A stretch of 9,887 nucleotides of DNA from an uncultured Sutterella sp. (GCA_902477615.1 CABSHY010000030.1:1-9887); one strand, 5' to 3'; shown: positions 1 to 6,859, counted from the first letter of the stretch. Made by a program: numbers and translations. The notes: generated by a model from the letters alone, not told the origin.

Positions 1-51
1 GCCCGACCACGGGACTTGCACCCGCTAGAACAGCGCACATGTCGTGCGCAC
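1..51 (-). mobile_element. 5' end of a group II intron (class C type), truncated by the window edge
   Basis: Read on the minus strand from position 51, the sequence begins GTGCGCACGACATG and continues with GCGGGTGCAAGTCCCG. It starts with the GUGYG that opens group II introns. It then follows the start of the Oceanobacillus iheyensis class C intron as I remember it (GUGUGCCCGGCAUG, then GGGUGAGAGUCCCG), position by position with few changes. This would be the start of domain I. The rest of the ribozyme and any reverse transcriptase/maturase gene would lie to the left, outside the window. The intron boundary (51/52) lies five bases beyond the recQ terminator stem, in the same orientation as recQ, which fits class C introns because they target terminator hairpins. 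Whether the intron is complete or active cannot be seen. Confidence 0.8.
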
Positions 52-84
52 ATTTTAAAGCCGAAGGTTTTCTCCTTCGGCTTT
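52..84 (-). terminator. recQ intrinsic terminator, used as group II intron insertion site
   Basis: This is a perfect 11-bp stem (57-67 with 74-84, arms AAAGCCGAAGG and CCTTCGGCTTT) with a 6-base loop, six bases past the recQ stop codon. On the minus strand the stem is followed by only a short AAAAT and then the intron start, so the original U-tract was probably interrupted or shortened by the insertion. On the plus strand the stem is followed by ATTATTTTAAG, so weak bidirectional activity is possible. Confidence 0.85.
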
Positions 85-90
85 ATTATT

Positions 91-1907
91 TTAAGAGGCT
101 GCGGCAAGCCAACCATCGATAACTTGGCAGACATCTGCACCGTAATTTTCGATGCGTTTTTCACCGATCCCACAGATCCCTTCCAACTGTTCGGGCTTTC
201 TCGGCTTTCTTCGGACAATTTGAACAAGCGTTTTGTCGGGGAAAATGTTGTAGGCAGCCAAACCCTTTTCGTGCGCCATGTCACTGCGCCAACGTCTTAA
301 AACTTGGAAGAGTTTTTGCTCTTGATCGGTCAAATCATCGTGATCATAGACCTTGCGACTGCTGAGCTGCTTATGCCCATCAATACGTACGAAGAATGAT
401 TCCTCGCCTTTTAATAGGGCCTTGGCTTTGGCGTTGACGCTTAAAACGTTATAACAATCGTAGTTCACATCAACGTAGTGACGAGTGATTAGCTGACGAA
501 GAATCTTGCGCCAATATTTAAGTGAGTGCTCTTTCCCAATACCAAACGTTGGGAGTTCATGATGGTCTTTTTCAAAGACCTTATCGGTCGCCACTCCCCT
601 TAAGACATTAATGACATGTGATGCACCAAATCCCATTTGATTGGTCTTCGAGCAACGATAAATACACGATAGGAGCTTTTGGGCATCCTTTGAGGCGTCT
701 TTCATTTGGGGTGGATTTTCGCAATTGTCACAGTTGCCACAAGCTTGAGAATGTTCGCCAAAATAAGAAAGCAACAATTCACGACGACAACTCACGGCTT
801 CTGCCAATCCCAACATGCTGTCGAGTTTATGAAAGCAGACTTGTTTGTGAAGCTCTTCAGCATCACTATTTTCTAAAAAGTAGCGTTGCTGAACAACGTC
901 TTCCAAACCGTAAAATAAAACGGCCTCTGACGGTAAACCATCACGCCCTGCCCGACCGGTTTCTTGGAAATAGTTTTCAATCGACCTTGGCATATCCACA
1001 TGGATAATAAAACGCACATCCGGCTTATCAATGCCCATCCCAAAGGCAATAGTCGCGACCATAACACAGGGGCGTTCAAAGAATGCTCTTTGGTTTAACT
1101 CTCGCTCTTCTGCGCTTAATCCCGCATGATAAATGAGCGCATCAATGCCCCGACTTTGAAGAAGTTCTGCGACCTCTTCGGTTCGACGGCGTGTTGCGCA
1201 ATAAATAATCCCCGACTCGTGCAAATGCTCGCCCAAAATGAAATTGACCGCTTGATCCAAGTAGCCTTGTCCCTTTTCATACGGTAACGAATGTTCGGAC
1301 GATCAAAACTCGTGATAAATCGCTTGGGGTTAATGAGCAAACGATCCACGATTTCTTGACGGGTTTGTTCGTCAGCGGTGGCAGTAAGTGCCATTCTCGG
1401 AACCTGAGGAAAACGAGTGCGAAGGATATCTAACTGCTGGTATTCCGGTCGGAAATCATGTCCCCAAACCGAAATGCAGTGGGCCTCATCAACCGCAAAG
1501 AGATTGACCTGAAGTGTTTCCAAGAAGTCCAACATGCTTGGCTTTAAAAGTCGCTCTGGGGCAACATAAAGAAGCTTCACGGTTCCTTGGCGCAAGCGAC
1601 GATAAATGTCGCGGGCCTCTTCGTTTGTCAATGAGGAATTAATAGCCACGGCACTGACGCCGGCATCGTTGAGTTGATCGACCTGATCTTTCATCAGGGC
1701 AATGAGCGGAGAGACGACAACGGCTAACCCCGGGCGCATAAGCGCAGGGATCTGATAACAGAGGCTTTTCCCGCCCCCTGTCGGCATAAGAACTAAAGCA
1801 TCTTGGCCTGCAACCGCAGTATCGATTACATCTTTTTGAACGCCACGAAAAGCGTCATAGCCAAAATACTTCTTTAATATTTCTTCGCTGGTCATCTGAG
1901 AAATCAA
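91..1907 (-). pseudogene. recQ: ATP-dependent DNA helicase RecQ, interrupted by a -1 frameshift
   Basis: RecQ is a 3'-5' superfamily 2 helicase acting in recombination and fork repair. The N-terminal frame (1907 to about 1278) has Walker A PTGGGKS (residues 42-48), DEAH (140-143), LTATAD and FDRPNIRYRM. The second frame (from about 1277 to 91) carries SGIIYC, VATIAFGMGIDKP and QETGRAGRDG. It also has the four zinc cysteines (C158, C174, C177 and C180 counted from 1260), an RQC region and a C-terminal HRDC domain. Joining the frames gives about 605 residues, close to the 609 of E. coli RecQ. Adding one A to the AAAA run (1274-1277) yields RYRMKKGQGYLDQAVNF, a natural join. The start is TTG 1907, because GGAG lies 5 bases upstream; ATG 1895 is too far from it. 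With no other stop, this is a recent mutation or a sequencing error. As read, the first fragment lacks motifs IV-VI and the second lacks I-III. Confidence 0.9.
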
Positions 1908-2055
1908 TTGAACTCCGACAGTATACCTACGCTGAGAGATACTCGGTATTTCACTACTATATGATGGGATTAGGAATAGGCTACAATGAAGAAACGGAAA
2001 GGGTTAACATCGGCGCAAAATGATGCGCTTTGAATTGATACTGCTTCCCTTCCCA
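1908..2055. promoter_or_regulatory. divergent intergenic region between recQ and iadA
   Basis: The gap must hold promoters for both genes, but none is convincing. The plus strand has CTGAGA (1932-1937), 17 bases, then TACTAT (1955-1960), which would give a leader of about 160 bases for iadA. The minus strand has TTGTAG (1986-1981) followed 19 bases later by TATAGT, a good -10 at a poor spacing. A 15-codon plus-strand frame (ATG 1986 to TGA 2033, starting MKKRKG) has AGGAATAGG just before it and could be a leader peptide, though chance is as likely. A small GCGCA/TGCGC hairpin lies at 2013-2028. Confidence 0.3.
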
Positions 2056-2102
2056 CACCATCCCGATTCTCCACAATCGGGAAATGGTGAATTTATTTTT
2101 TT
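2056..2102 (+). terminator. terminator-like hairpin in the iadA leader
   Basis: The arm CCCGATT (2062-2068) pairs with AATCGGG (2075-2081) around the loop CTCCAC. The outer arms CACCA (2056-2060) and TGGTG (2085-2089) extend the stem past a small bulge. The stem is followed by ATTTATTTTTTTT. This looks like a good Rho-independent terminator. It lies only 28 bases before the iadA start codon and ends just ahead of its ribosome binding site. No plus-strand gene lies upstream, so it either controls iadA by attenuation or ends a short leader or small RNA. Confidence 0.65.
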
Positions 2103-2129
2103 TGTTTGATTTCGAAAGGATCTGCTCCC

Positions 2130-3272
2130 ATGTTCAAAATCATTAAGAATGCCAACCTCTACACCCCGGCCCCTGTCGGCAAGAAAGACATCTTGATTTG
2201 CGGTGACAAGATTGTTGCCATCGAAGATAGTCTTGATGCTTACAAATTCCCCGGTGAAGTGGAAGTGATTGATGTTCAAGGTGCCACGGTTACGCCGGGC
2301 TTTTTTGATCAACACGTTCACTTAACGGGTGGTGGTGGCGAAGGCGGTCCTGCAACGCGAGTGCCGCCCGTCATGCCGTCCCAACTTTTGCGTGCCGGTA
2401 TCACCACGGTTTGCGGCGTCATGGGAACGGAAGGGACGACGAAATTTCCGGAAGAACTCTATGCAAAGGTGATGGGCTTGCGCCAAGAAGGCTTGACCGC
2501 TTTCATGCATACGGGCTCTTACCAATTCCCGTCTCCCACGATTACGGGCAATGCTCGTAAGGACATCATCGCTGTGGAACCTGTGCTTGGCGTGAAGATT
2601 GCATTGGCTGACCACCGTTGCTCCTTCCCCACAGACGATGAAATGCTCAAGCTTGTCGCTGACGTTCGTATGGGCGGTATGCTCTCCGGTAAGAAGGGCG
2701 TCTTGCACGTTCACTTGGGTGACTTCGGTGGTGCCTATGAACAATTTGAACGCTTAATCGCTCGTGGTTTGGCTCGCCATCACTTCTCCCCGACGCACAC
2801 GGGTCGTGAACCGAAGTTGTTCGAACAAGCCATTGAATTTGCCAAGAAGGGTGGCGTGATTGACATCACCTCGGGTGGTGGCAACGTCTATCCGTTTGTC
2901 GAATGCGTCGAACGCGTTTTGAAGGCCGGTGTTGATCGCTCTCGCATCACGATGAGCTCTGACGGTAACGGTTCTATGCCGAAGTTTGATGAAAACGGCA
3001 ACATGATTGCTATCGTGGCCGCTCCTGTCAATGCTAACCACTCCATGCTCAAGGAAATGGTCGCTGCCGGCATCGATTTTGAAACCGCTTTAATGATGAC
3101 CACTTCTAACGTGGCAGACTCTTTGGGCGTTAAGGAAGCTCGCGTCAATGTTGGCGCTACGGCTAACCTTTGTGTTTTGACGAAGGACTTGGATGTCGAC
3201 ACCGTGATGGCTCGTGGCGTCGTCTGGGTTCAAGGCGGTCAAAGCGTCAAGTTGGGTAACTTCGAAGCCTAA
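2130..3272 (+). CDS. iadA: isoaspartyl dipeptidase (beta-aspartyl peptidase)
   Basis: IadA hydrolyses beta-aspartyl dipeptides such as isoAsp-Leu, which remain after breakdown of proteins damaged by Asn deamidation or Asp isomerisation. The 380-residue protein matches the E. coli enzyme (390) end to end as an amidohydrolase TIM barrel with two metals. Visible key residues are H62 and H64 (DQHVHL), E71 in GGGGEGGP, Y131 in TGSYQFPS, K156 in GVK (the carboxylated bridging lysine), H195 in HVHLGD, H223 and R226 in THTGR, and D278 in SSDGNGS. ATG 2130 is chosen because AAAGGA ends 9 bases upstream; a longer reading from TTG 2106 would place that site inside the gene. A terminator-like hairpin precedes it, and it converges with sstT. 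The enzyme is probably cytoplasmic, as there is no signal peptide. Confidence 0.96.
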   Translation: MFKIIKNANLYTPAPVGKKDILICGDKIVAIEDSLDAYKFPGEVEVIDVQGATVTPGFFDQHVHLTGGGGEGGPATRVPPVMPSQLLRAGITTVCGVMGTEGTTKFPEELYAKVMGLRQEGLTAFMHTGSYQFPSPTITGNARKDIIAVEPVLGVKIALADHRCSFPTDDEMLKLVADVRMGGMLSGKKGVLHVHLGDFGGAYEQFERLIARGLARHHFSPTHTGREPKLFEQAIEFAKKGGVIDITSGGGNVYPFVECVERVLKAGVDRSRITMSSDGNGSMPKFDENGNMIAIVAAPVNANHSMLKEMVAAGIDFETALMMTTSNVADSLGVKEARVNVGATANLCVLTKDLDVDTVMARGVVWVQGGQSVKLGNFEA

Positions 3273-3284
3273 TTCGCCTTAGCA

Positions 3285-3322
3285 AAAACGGGAACCTCTA
3301 TCAAAAGAAGTTCCCGTCTTTT
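3285..3322. terminator. bidirectional terminator between iadA and sstT
   Basis: The inverted repeat ACGGGAAC (3288-3295) / GTTCCCGT (3310-3317) is followed by CTTTT on the plus strand and by TTTTGC on the minus strand. It can therefore end iadA, and also sstT transcripts arriving from the right. Confidence 0.85.
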
Positions 3323-3330
3323 ATTCGATT

Positions 3331-3370
3331 AGAGGTATCGCAGAAAAATTAGCGGTACCTCTTTTTCGTT
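3331..3370 (+). terminator. second terminator hairpin facing sstT
   Basis: An 11-bp stem, AGAGGTATCGC (3331-3341) with GCGGTACCTCT (3352-3362), contains one T-G pair and has a 10-base A-rich loop. It is followed by TTTTCGTTTT on the plus strand. On the minus strand the stem is followed by AATCG, so it mainly acts on plus-strand transcripts, as a backup that keeps iadA transcription out of sstT. Confidence 0.65.
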
Positions 3371-4621
3371 TTAACGCAACTCGCGAACGTCACGACCGTG
3401 ACGATCTTCTTCAACAGCGATACGTTCTGCACGCATGCAAGCTGCCGCCGTAAACAAAACGTCAGAGGAAGAATTCAAAGCCGTTTCAGCCGAGCCTTGC
3501 AACACGCCGATGATAAAGCCAACGGCGACTACTTCCATGGCGACCGTTGCATCAATGCCAAATAAACCGCAAGCCAAGGGAATCAACATCAAGGAGCCAC
3601 CCGGCACACCAGAAGCACCGCAAGCACAAACAGAAGCGATGAAACTTAAAACGAGAGCCGTCCAGAAGCTCACTTCAATGTTCAAGCTGTGCGCCGCAGC
3701 CAACGTCAAAACCGTAATCGTGATGGCAGCACCGGCCATATTGATGGTTGCGCCCAAAGGAATCGTAATGGAGTAGGTACCTTCATCTAAATTCAAACGA
3801 CGACACATCCCCATGTTCACAGGAATGTTTGCAGCAGACGAGCGCGTAAAGAAAGCCATCACACCACTTTCGCGAAGCGTGGCAATCGTCAAAGGATAAG
3901 GATTTTTGCGAATACAGCACCAAACCAAGAAGGGGTTGAGAACCAATGCAACAAAGAGCATGCAACCCAACAAAACGACCAGCAATTGCAAGTAGCCTTC
4001 AAAGACTTCAATACCGGTCGTGGCTACAGTACCCGAAACCAAACCGAAGATACCAAAAGGTGCCAAGCGAATCACAACGCTCACCACAAACTCAACACCA
4101 CGGGACAAGTCCGCCATGAATTGACGAGAAGAGTCAGAAGCATGACGCAATGCCACACCCAAGCCCGTTGCCCATGCCAAGATACCGATGTAATTGCCCT
4201 TTAATAAAGCATTGACCGGGTTATCGAAGACAGACAACAACATATTGCGCATAACTTCAAGCACGCCGCCCGGGGAGGACACTTGTGCATCGTTAGTCAC
4301 CAACATGATTTGAGTGGGGATGAAGTAGCTCACCGTCACAGCAATTAACGCAGCGCCAAAAGTCCCGATGACATAGAGGACAATCACGGGCTTAATGTGG
4401 GCCTTCGTTTCGACATCGTGATTGGCAATGGCAGACATCACCAATACAAACACCAAAAGCGGAGCAACGGCCTTTAATGCAGAAATGAAAAGAGTCCCTA
4501 AAAAGGCACTAGCAATCGCATAGGCACAACCAACGCCCAATATAAGGGCGACGAGAATTTGTTTAACAAGCGAAGCCTGCAAGAAAGGCATCGCAAATTT
4601 GATCATGGTACGTTTGGGCAT
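3371..4621 (-). CDS. sstT: serine/threonine:sodium symporter SstT
   Basis: This inner-membrane protein takes up L-serine and L-threonine with Na+ and belongs to the DAACS (glutamate transporter fold) family. The 416 residues match E. coli SstT (414) along the whole length: LLKGNYIGILAWA, FFTRSSAANIPVN (hairpin HP1), IPLGATINMAGAAITI (the NMDGT-equivalent Na+ region), CACGASGVPGGSLMLIPLA (HP2) and ETALNSSSDVLFTAAA (last core helix). Residue 376 is Gly (codon 3494-3496, VLQGSAETALN) where E. coli SstT has Asp. By alignment this is the GltPh Asp394 position that binds the substrate amino group. ATG 4621 is used; the Shine-Dalgarno sequence is weak (AGAAGA, 7 bases away), but later ATGs have none. 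A TTTGGCG/CGCCAAA hairpin (4655-4673) lies in its leader. There is no operon partner, and it converges on iadA. Confidence 0.95.
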   Translation of the reverse strand: MPKRTMIKFAMPFLQASLVKQILVALILGVGCAYAIASAFLGTLFISALKAVAPLLVFVLVMSAIANHDVETKAHIKPVIVLYVIGTFGAALIAVTVSYFIPTQIMLVTNDAQVSSPGGVLEVMRNMLLSVFDNPVNALLKGNYIGILAWATGLGVALRHASDSSRQFMADLSRGVEFVVSVVIRLAPFGIFGLVSGTVATTGIEVFEGYLQLLVVLLGCMLFVALVLNPFLVWCCIRKNPYPLTIATLRESGVMAFFTRSSAANIPVNMGMCRRLNLDEGTYSITIPLGATINMAGAAITITVLTLAAAHSLNIEVSFWTALVLSFIASVCACGASGVPGGSLMLIPLACGLFGIDATVAMEVVAVGFIIGVLQGSAETALNSSSDVLFTAAACMRAERIAVEEDRHGRDVRELR

Positions 4622-4844
4622 AATAGAGTCTTCTTATTTTGGGTTAAATCCATGTTTGGCGAAGTGCGCCAAAAAACTTAACCTAACCATAACAAGTTTT
4701 ATTCACTCGACTGTTGCTTTATTGAGCCAATTCGTCAATGGCTAGGGCTTTCGCCCTATGAGGAACTTCAGGGTGTTAGGCTCTTATGCTTAAAGAAAAC
4801 CCAAAAATGGCAGGCAGAAGAAGATTCAAGAAGATTGTTGAACT
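4622..4844. other. intergenic region between the SMR pair and sstT
   Basis: It holds two compact inverted repeats. One is TTTGGCG-aagtg-CGCCAAA (4655-4673), which would form a hairpin in the sstT leader. The other is TAGGGC-tttc-GCCCTA (4743-4758), with no T-run on either side. AGAAGATT occurs twice at about 4817-4838. I see no convincing sstT promoter (TTGACG on the minus strand at about 4738-4733 lacks a good -10) and no U-tract terminator for the SMR pair. A plus-strand frame is open from 4682 to about 4870, but it has no ATG. Confidence 0.5.
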
Positions 4845-5168
4845 TTAAGCAACTGTTTTTAGTCCAATAACTGAAGCAATCAATGTTGTGATGAAAAATA
4901 AACGGGCAAAAGAGGCGCGTTCACCCAAAACGAAAATCCCTAAAAGGACCGTTCCAACTGCACCGATCCCTGTCCAGACAGGATAAGCCGTACCAATCGG
5001 CAAAGTTTGAACCGCTACAGCCAATAACCACATACTGATCGTTAAACAAACCATGAACCCCAACAGCCATAATCGGTAATGAAGTCCCTGCGTCCCTTTG
5101 AGTTTGCCAAGACAAAAGGCAAAGGCTGCCTCAAAGAAACCGGCCACAATGAGAATCAACCAATCCAT
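4845..5168 (-). CDS. SMR family small multidrug/guanidinium-type transporter, second subunit
   Basis: This is a 107-residue, four-helix inner-membrane exporter of the small multidrug resistance family, which works as an antiparallel dimer driven by protons. The membrane-embedded glutamate is E13 (AGFFEAAF). LPIGTAYPVWTGIGAVGT includes Y62 and W65, the binding-site aromatic positions, and resembles the SugE/Gdx branch. However, residue 16 is Phe where Gdx proteins usually have Trp, so the substrate is uncertain. Lys and Arg crowd loops 1 and 3 (K22, K24, R32, R84, R89), with only K104 on the other face, predicting outward termini. It starts 3 bases after the stop of the upstream paralogue, and its ribosome binding site (AGAGGGG) lies inside that gene's last codons, so translation is probably coupled. 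Confidence 0.88.
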   Translation of the reverse strand: MDWLILIVAGFFEAAFAFCLGKLKGTQGLHYRLWLLGFMVCLTISMWLLAVAVQTLPIGTAYPVWTGIGAVGTVLLGIFVLGERASFARLFFITTLIASVIGLKTVA

Positions 5169-5171
5169 CGC

Positions 5172-5507
5172 TTAACCCCTCTCGTGGGAAACCATTTTTA
5201 AGCCCACAATTGAAGCAATCAGGGTCGTAATAAAAAATAGACGCAAAAAAGTGGCCGGTTCATTAAAAAACACTATCCCTAAAAGCACCGTTCCCACAGC
5301 CCCAATCCCAGTCCAAACAGGATAGGCAGTACCAATTGGCAACTCTTTTGTAGAGTAAGCCAATAGCACCATACTCAGAAATAAAGTCAATAAAAAGCCA
5401 CCGCCCCATAAGTAATAGGCAGTCCCCACCGTCTCTTTCATCATTCCCAAACAAAAAGCGAAAGCGGATTCAAATAGGCCGGCAACAATCAGAATAATCC
5501 AATGCAT
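5172..5507 (-). CDS. SMR family small multidrug/guanidinium-type transporter, first subunit
   Basis: This is a 111-residue, four-helix SMR exporter, the first gene of the pair. It has E13 (AGLFESAF), the invariant proton and substrate site, and LPIGTAYPVWTGIGAVGT identical to its partner, so the two arose by tandem duplication. Lys and Arg on the N-terminal, loop 2 and C-terminal face (K54, K104, R110) outnumber those on loops 1 and 3 (K24, R89). This is the reverse of the partner and fits an antiparallel heterodimer such as the known YkkC/YkkD or EbrA/EbrB pairs. ATG 5507 has no good Shine-Dalgarno sequence. A possible promoter lies 28 bases upstream. No guanidine riboswitch motif is visible in the short leader. 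The substrate is not predictable from sequence. Confidence 0.88.
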   Translation of the reverse strand: MHWIILIVAGLFESAFAFCLGMMKETVGTAYYLWGGGFLLTLFLSMVLLAYSTKELPIGTAYPVWTGIGAVGTVLLGIVFFNEPATFLRLFFITTLIASIVGLKMVSHERG

Positions 5508-5534
5508 TTGATTTCATTATTAAATAGAGCTTTG

Positions 5535-5562
5535 ATCTTACCCGATTTTTCTTTCATATCAA
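5535..5562 (-). promoter_or_regulatory. candidate promoter for the SMR pair
   Basis: On the minus strand, TTGATA (5562-5557) is followed after 16 bases by TAAGAT (5540-5535). That is 5 of 6 and 4 of 6 matches to the sigma-70 consensus. Transcription would begin near 5528, giving a leader of about 20 bases. Confidence 0.45.
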
Positions 5563-5661
5563 TGACACATAAGGATATTTAACAACTTGACTACTTATAC
5601 AGTGCTCAGAATTGCCGTAAACTTTAGTGATGTTGATTCATCCTTATTTTATGAGACAAAA

Positions 5662-6180
5662 ATGCGCTCACTATTTCGCTTGTCACTAATCGCTATCACG
5701 GCCACGTTGTGTGCATGTTCTTCGGTAAAACCTCCCTCGGTTACGCCTCCTGAAGCTTCTGAAGAAGCTTTCCGATTAGAAGCCTCCGGTGAACAAGTCT
5801 TTCGATGCTTAATTGACGCTCGTGGTTGGTATTGGAAATTTGAAGCCCCTAACGCTTACCTTTTCGACCCGCAAACAAACCAAGCCGTTGCCAAACACGG
5901 TTATAACTTCACGTTTGTTCATAACGACGGTTCTCGCCTGACCACACGCATCGTATCTTCTGCTGCTCAAGGCAAAAACGATTTGCCGGACGCTCTATTT
6001 GCTGTTGCCGCAAGAGATGGTTACGGGCGTTTGTCTCAAATTCAATACGTCCAACGCTTAAATGCCAAGGGGGGTGTGCCCACCACAAAGTGCACTAAAG
6101 AAAAAAGAGGACAATTGGCAAGAGTCCCCTTCACAGCTGATTTCGTCTTCTATCGCTCAAAAATAGACCAAATACCTTGA
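5662..6180 (+). CDS. DUF3455-type lipoprotein, function unknown
   Basis: The 172-residue protein begins with a lipoprotein signal peptide, MRSLFRLSLIAITATLCAC, whose lipobox LCAC puts the lipidated cysteine at C19. A Pro/Ser-rich linker (residues 20-35) follows. The body resembles DUF3455: an early ASGEQVFRC strand, WKFEAPNAYLFD, GSRLTTRIV, then the conserved end IQYVQRLNAKGG with C and VPFTADFVFYRS. The domain has no established biochemical role that I know of; it is expected on the periplasmic face of a membrane. The frame is open back to TTG 5587, but ATG 5662 is preferred because it places the signal peptide at the N-terminus; the Shine-Dalgarno sequence is poor. The -35 of the next gene overlaps this stop codon. 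It is divergent from the SMR pair. Confidence 0.8.
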   Translation: MRSLFRLSLIAITATLCACSSVKPPSVTPPEASEEAFRLEASGEQVFRCLIDARGWYWKFEAPNAYLFDPQTNQAVAKHGYNFTFVHNDGSRLTTRIVSSAAQGKNDLPDALFAVAARDGYGRLSQIQYVQRLNAKGGVPTTKCTKEKRGQLARVPFTADFVFYRSKIDQIP

Positions 6181-6205
6181 AAAATCAAGCCAATTTAGCT
6201 ACAAT
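6177..6205 (+). promoter_or_regulatory. sigma-70-type promoter of the DUF1801 gene
   Basis: TTGAAA (6177-6182) is followed by exactly 17 bases and TACAAT (6200-6205), each 5 of 6 to consensus. The -35 overlaps the TGA stop of the lipoprotein gene. Transcription would start near 6212, leaving a leader of about 35 bases that contains AAGGG. Confidence 0.75.
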
Positions 6206-6246
6206 TGAAGACTATTTTGATAAATTATTTCAAGGGTATTTAGAAG

Positions 6247-6741
6247 ATGGCGACCGTTGGTGATTACCTTCAGAGCCTTCCGACCGATCGTCGTGTCGCG
6301 ATGGCAAAAATCTGCAGTTTAATTCGTCGTTCTGCACGAGGCGTTCGTGAGAGTATGCGTCAGTCTTTGGCATTTTATGAATTGCAAGGCCCTCTTTTTG
6401 CTCTCGAATCGGGCGAAAAGGATATGACGTTGTTCGTTGCCGAGAAGAGCGTGATCGAGTCCTTCAGCGACAAGTTCATCCAAGTGGATCTTGAGCGTCA
6501 AAGTCTCTTTTTCCCGGACTTAAATCGTATCCCCTTGGACATCATTGAAAAGATTGTTCGCGAGTCCGTGACGGCTCGTCGTGCAACCGTTGCCGCCGGT
6601 GCTGTTCCCACGCAAGACGATTTGTTGAGCATTTGGGGCAAGACGGCTGAAGACGCAAAAGCACCGCCTCCGACTGTTCGCATCTCGATGAAAAGCCGCG
6701 AAGAAGAAGAGGCCGAGGCCCAAACAAGCGCTGAGAAGTAA
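6247..6741 (+). CDS. DUF1801 (YdhG-like) domain protein, function unknown
   Basis: The 164-residue protein is soluble, without a signal peptide or membrane segment. Residues 4 to about 110 follow the DUF1801 pattern: VGDYLQSLPTDRRVAMAKICSLIR, then a Ser/Gly-rich strand region (ESMRQSLAFYELQGPLFALES), an alternating TLFVAEKSVIESF segment, and a final helix PLDIIEKIVRESV. Family members are small cytoplasmic proteins, and no general reaction is known to me. The tail (residues 140-164) is low-complexity and acidic (SREEEEAEAQ), probably disordered. AAGGG lies 10 bases before ATG 6247. It has its own promoter and a strong terminator, so it is a single-gene unit. The family call is from pattern memory and is moderate. 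Confidence 0.75.
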   Translation: MATVGDYLQSLPTDRRVAMAKICSLIRRSARGVRESMRQSLAFYELQGPLFALESGEKDMTLFVAEKSVIESFSDKFIQVDLERQSLFFPDLNRIPLDIIEKIVRESVTARRATVAAGAVPTQDDLLSIWGKTAEDAKAPPPTVRISMKSREEEEAEAQTSAEK

Positions 6742-6757
6742 TTTATCCTTCTCATTT

Positions 6758-6784
6758 GAAAAGCGAGCATCTGCTCGCTTTTTC
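6758..6784 (+). terminator. intrinsic terminator after the DUF1801 gene
   Basis: AAGCGAG (6761-6767) pairs with CTCGCTT (6774-6780), flanked by A-residues before and TTT after, 20 bases past the stop codon. It isolates this gene from the cyd cluster. Confidence 0.9.
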
Positions 6785-6859
6785 TATGGGCGCGATAGTT
6801 TTCGGCGTTTTTCTTACAATGTTTCGCTCCAAACTCGTGGTTTTCGGTATCCTTAACCC
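6785..6859 (+). promoter_or_regulatory. upstream region of the cyd operon
   Basis: TACAAT (6815-6820) is a good -10, but no -35 stands 16-18 bases before it, so transcription may need an activator. I see no FNR-type TTGAT-N4-ATCAA palindrome. The first gene has no Shine-Dalgarno sequence in front of its ATG. Confidence 0.4.

Noticed and set aside
16..1007. Plus-strand open frames of 94 and 129 codons across recQ (16-300 and 618-1007)
   Set aside because: They lie antisense to a well-supported RecQ reading, show no known domain and have no ribosome binding site.
1271..1280. Programmed -1 frameshifting in recQ
   Set aside because: The zero-frame codons ATG AAA AGG do not form an X-XXY-YYZ slippery site, and re-pairing in the -1 frame would leave mismatches.
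2004..3202. Several minus-strand frames of 95 to 140 codons opposite iadA
   Set aside because: They are antisense shadows of a gene with all active-site residues; their composition is His/Arg-rich and not protein-like.
4743..4758. Hairpin as terminator of the SMR pair
   Set aside because: There is no T-run on the minus strand after the stem, and it lies about 90 bases past the stop codon.
4682..4870. Plus-strand frame of about 62 codons, reading FIEPIRQWLGLSPYEELQG in its middle
   Set aside because: It has no ATG, begins after a stop, overlaps the end of an SMR gene and matches no family I know; it may be chance or a decayed gene.
5508..5560. Guanidine riboswitch ahead of the SMR pair
   Set aside because: The leader is short and shows neither the paired ACGR-loop hairpins of the guanidine-II type nor room for the guanidine-I type.
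6785..6859. FNR-type operator for the cyd operon
   Set aside because: No TTGAT-N4-ATCAA-like palindrome could be read in the upstream region.
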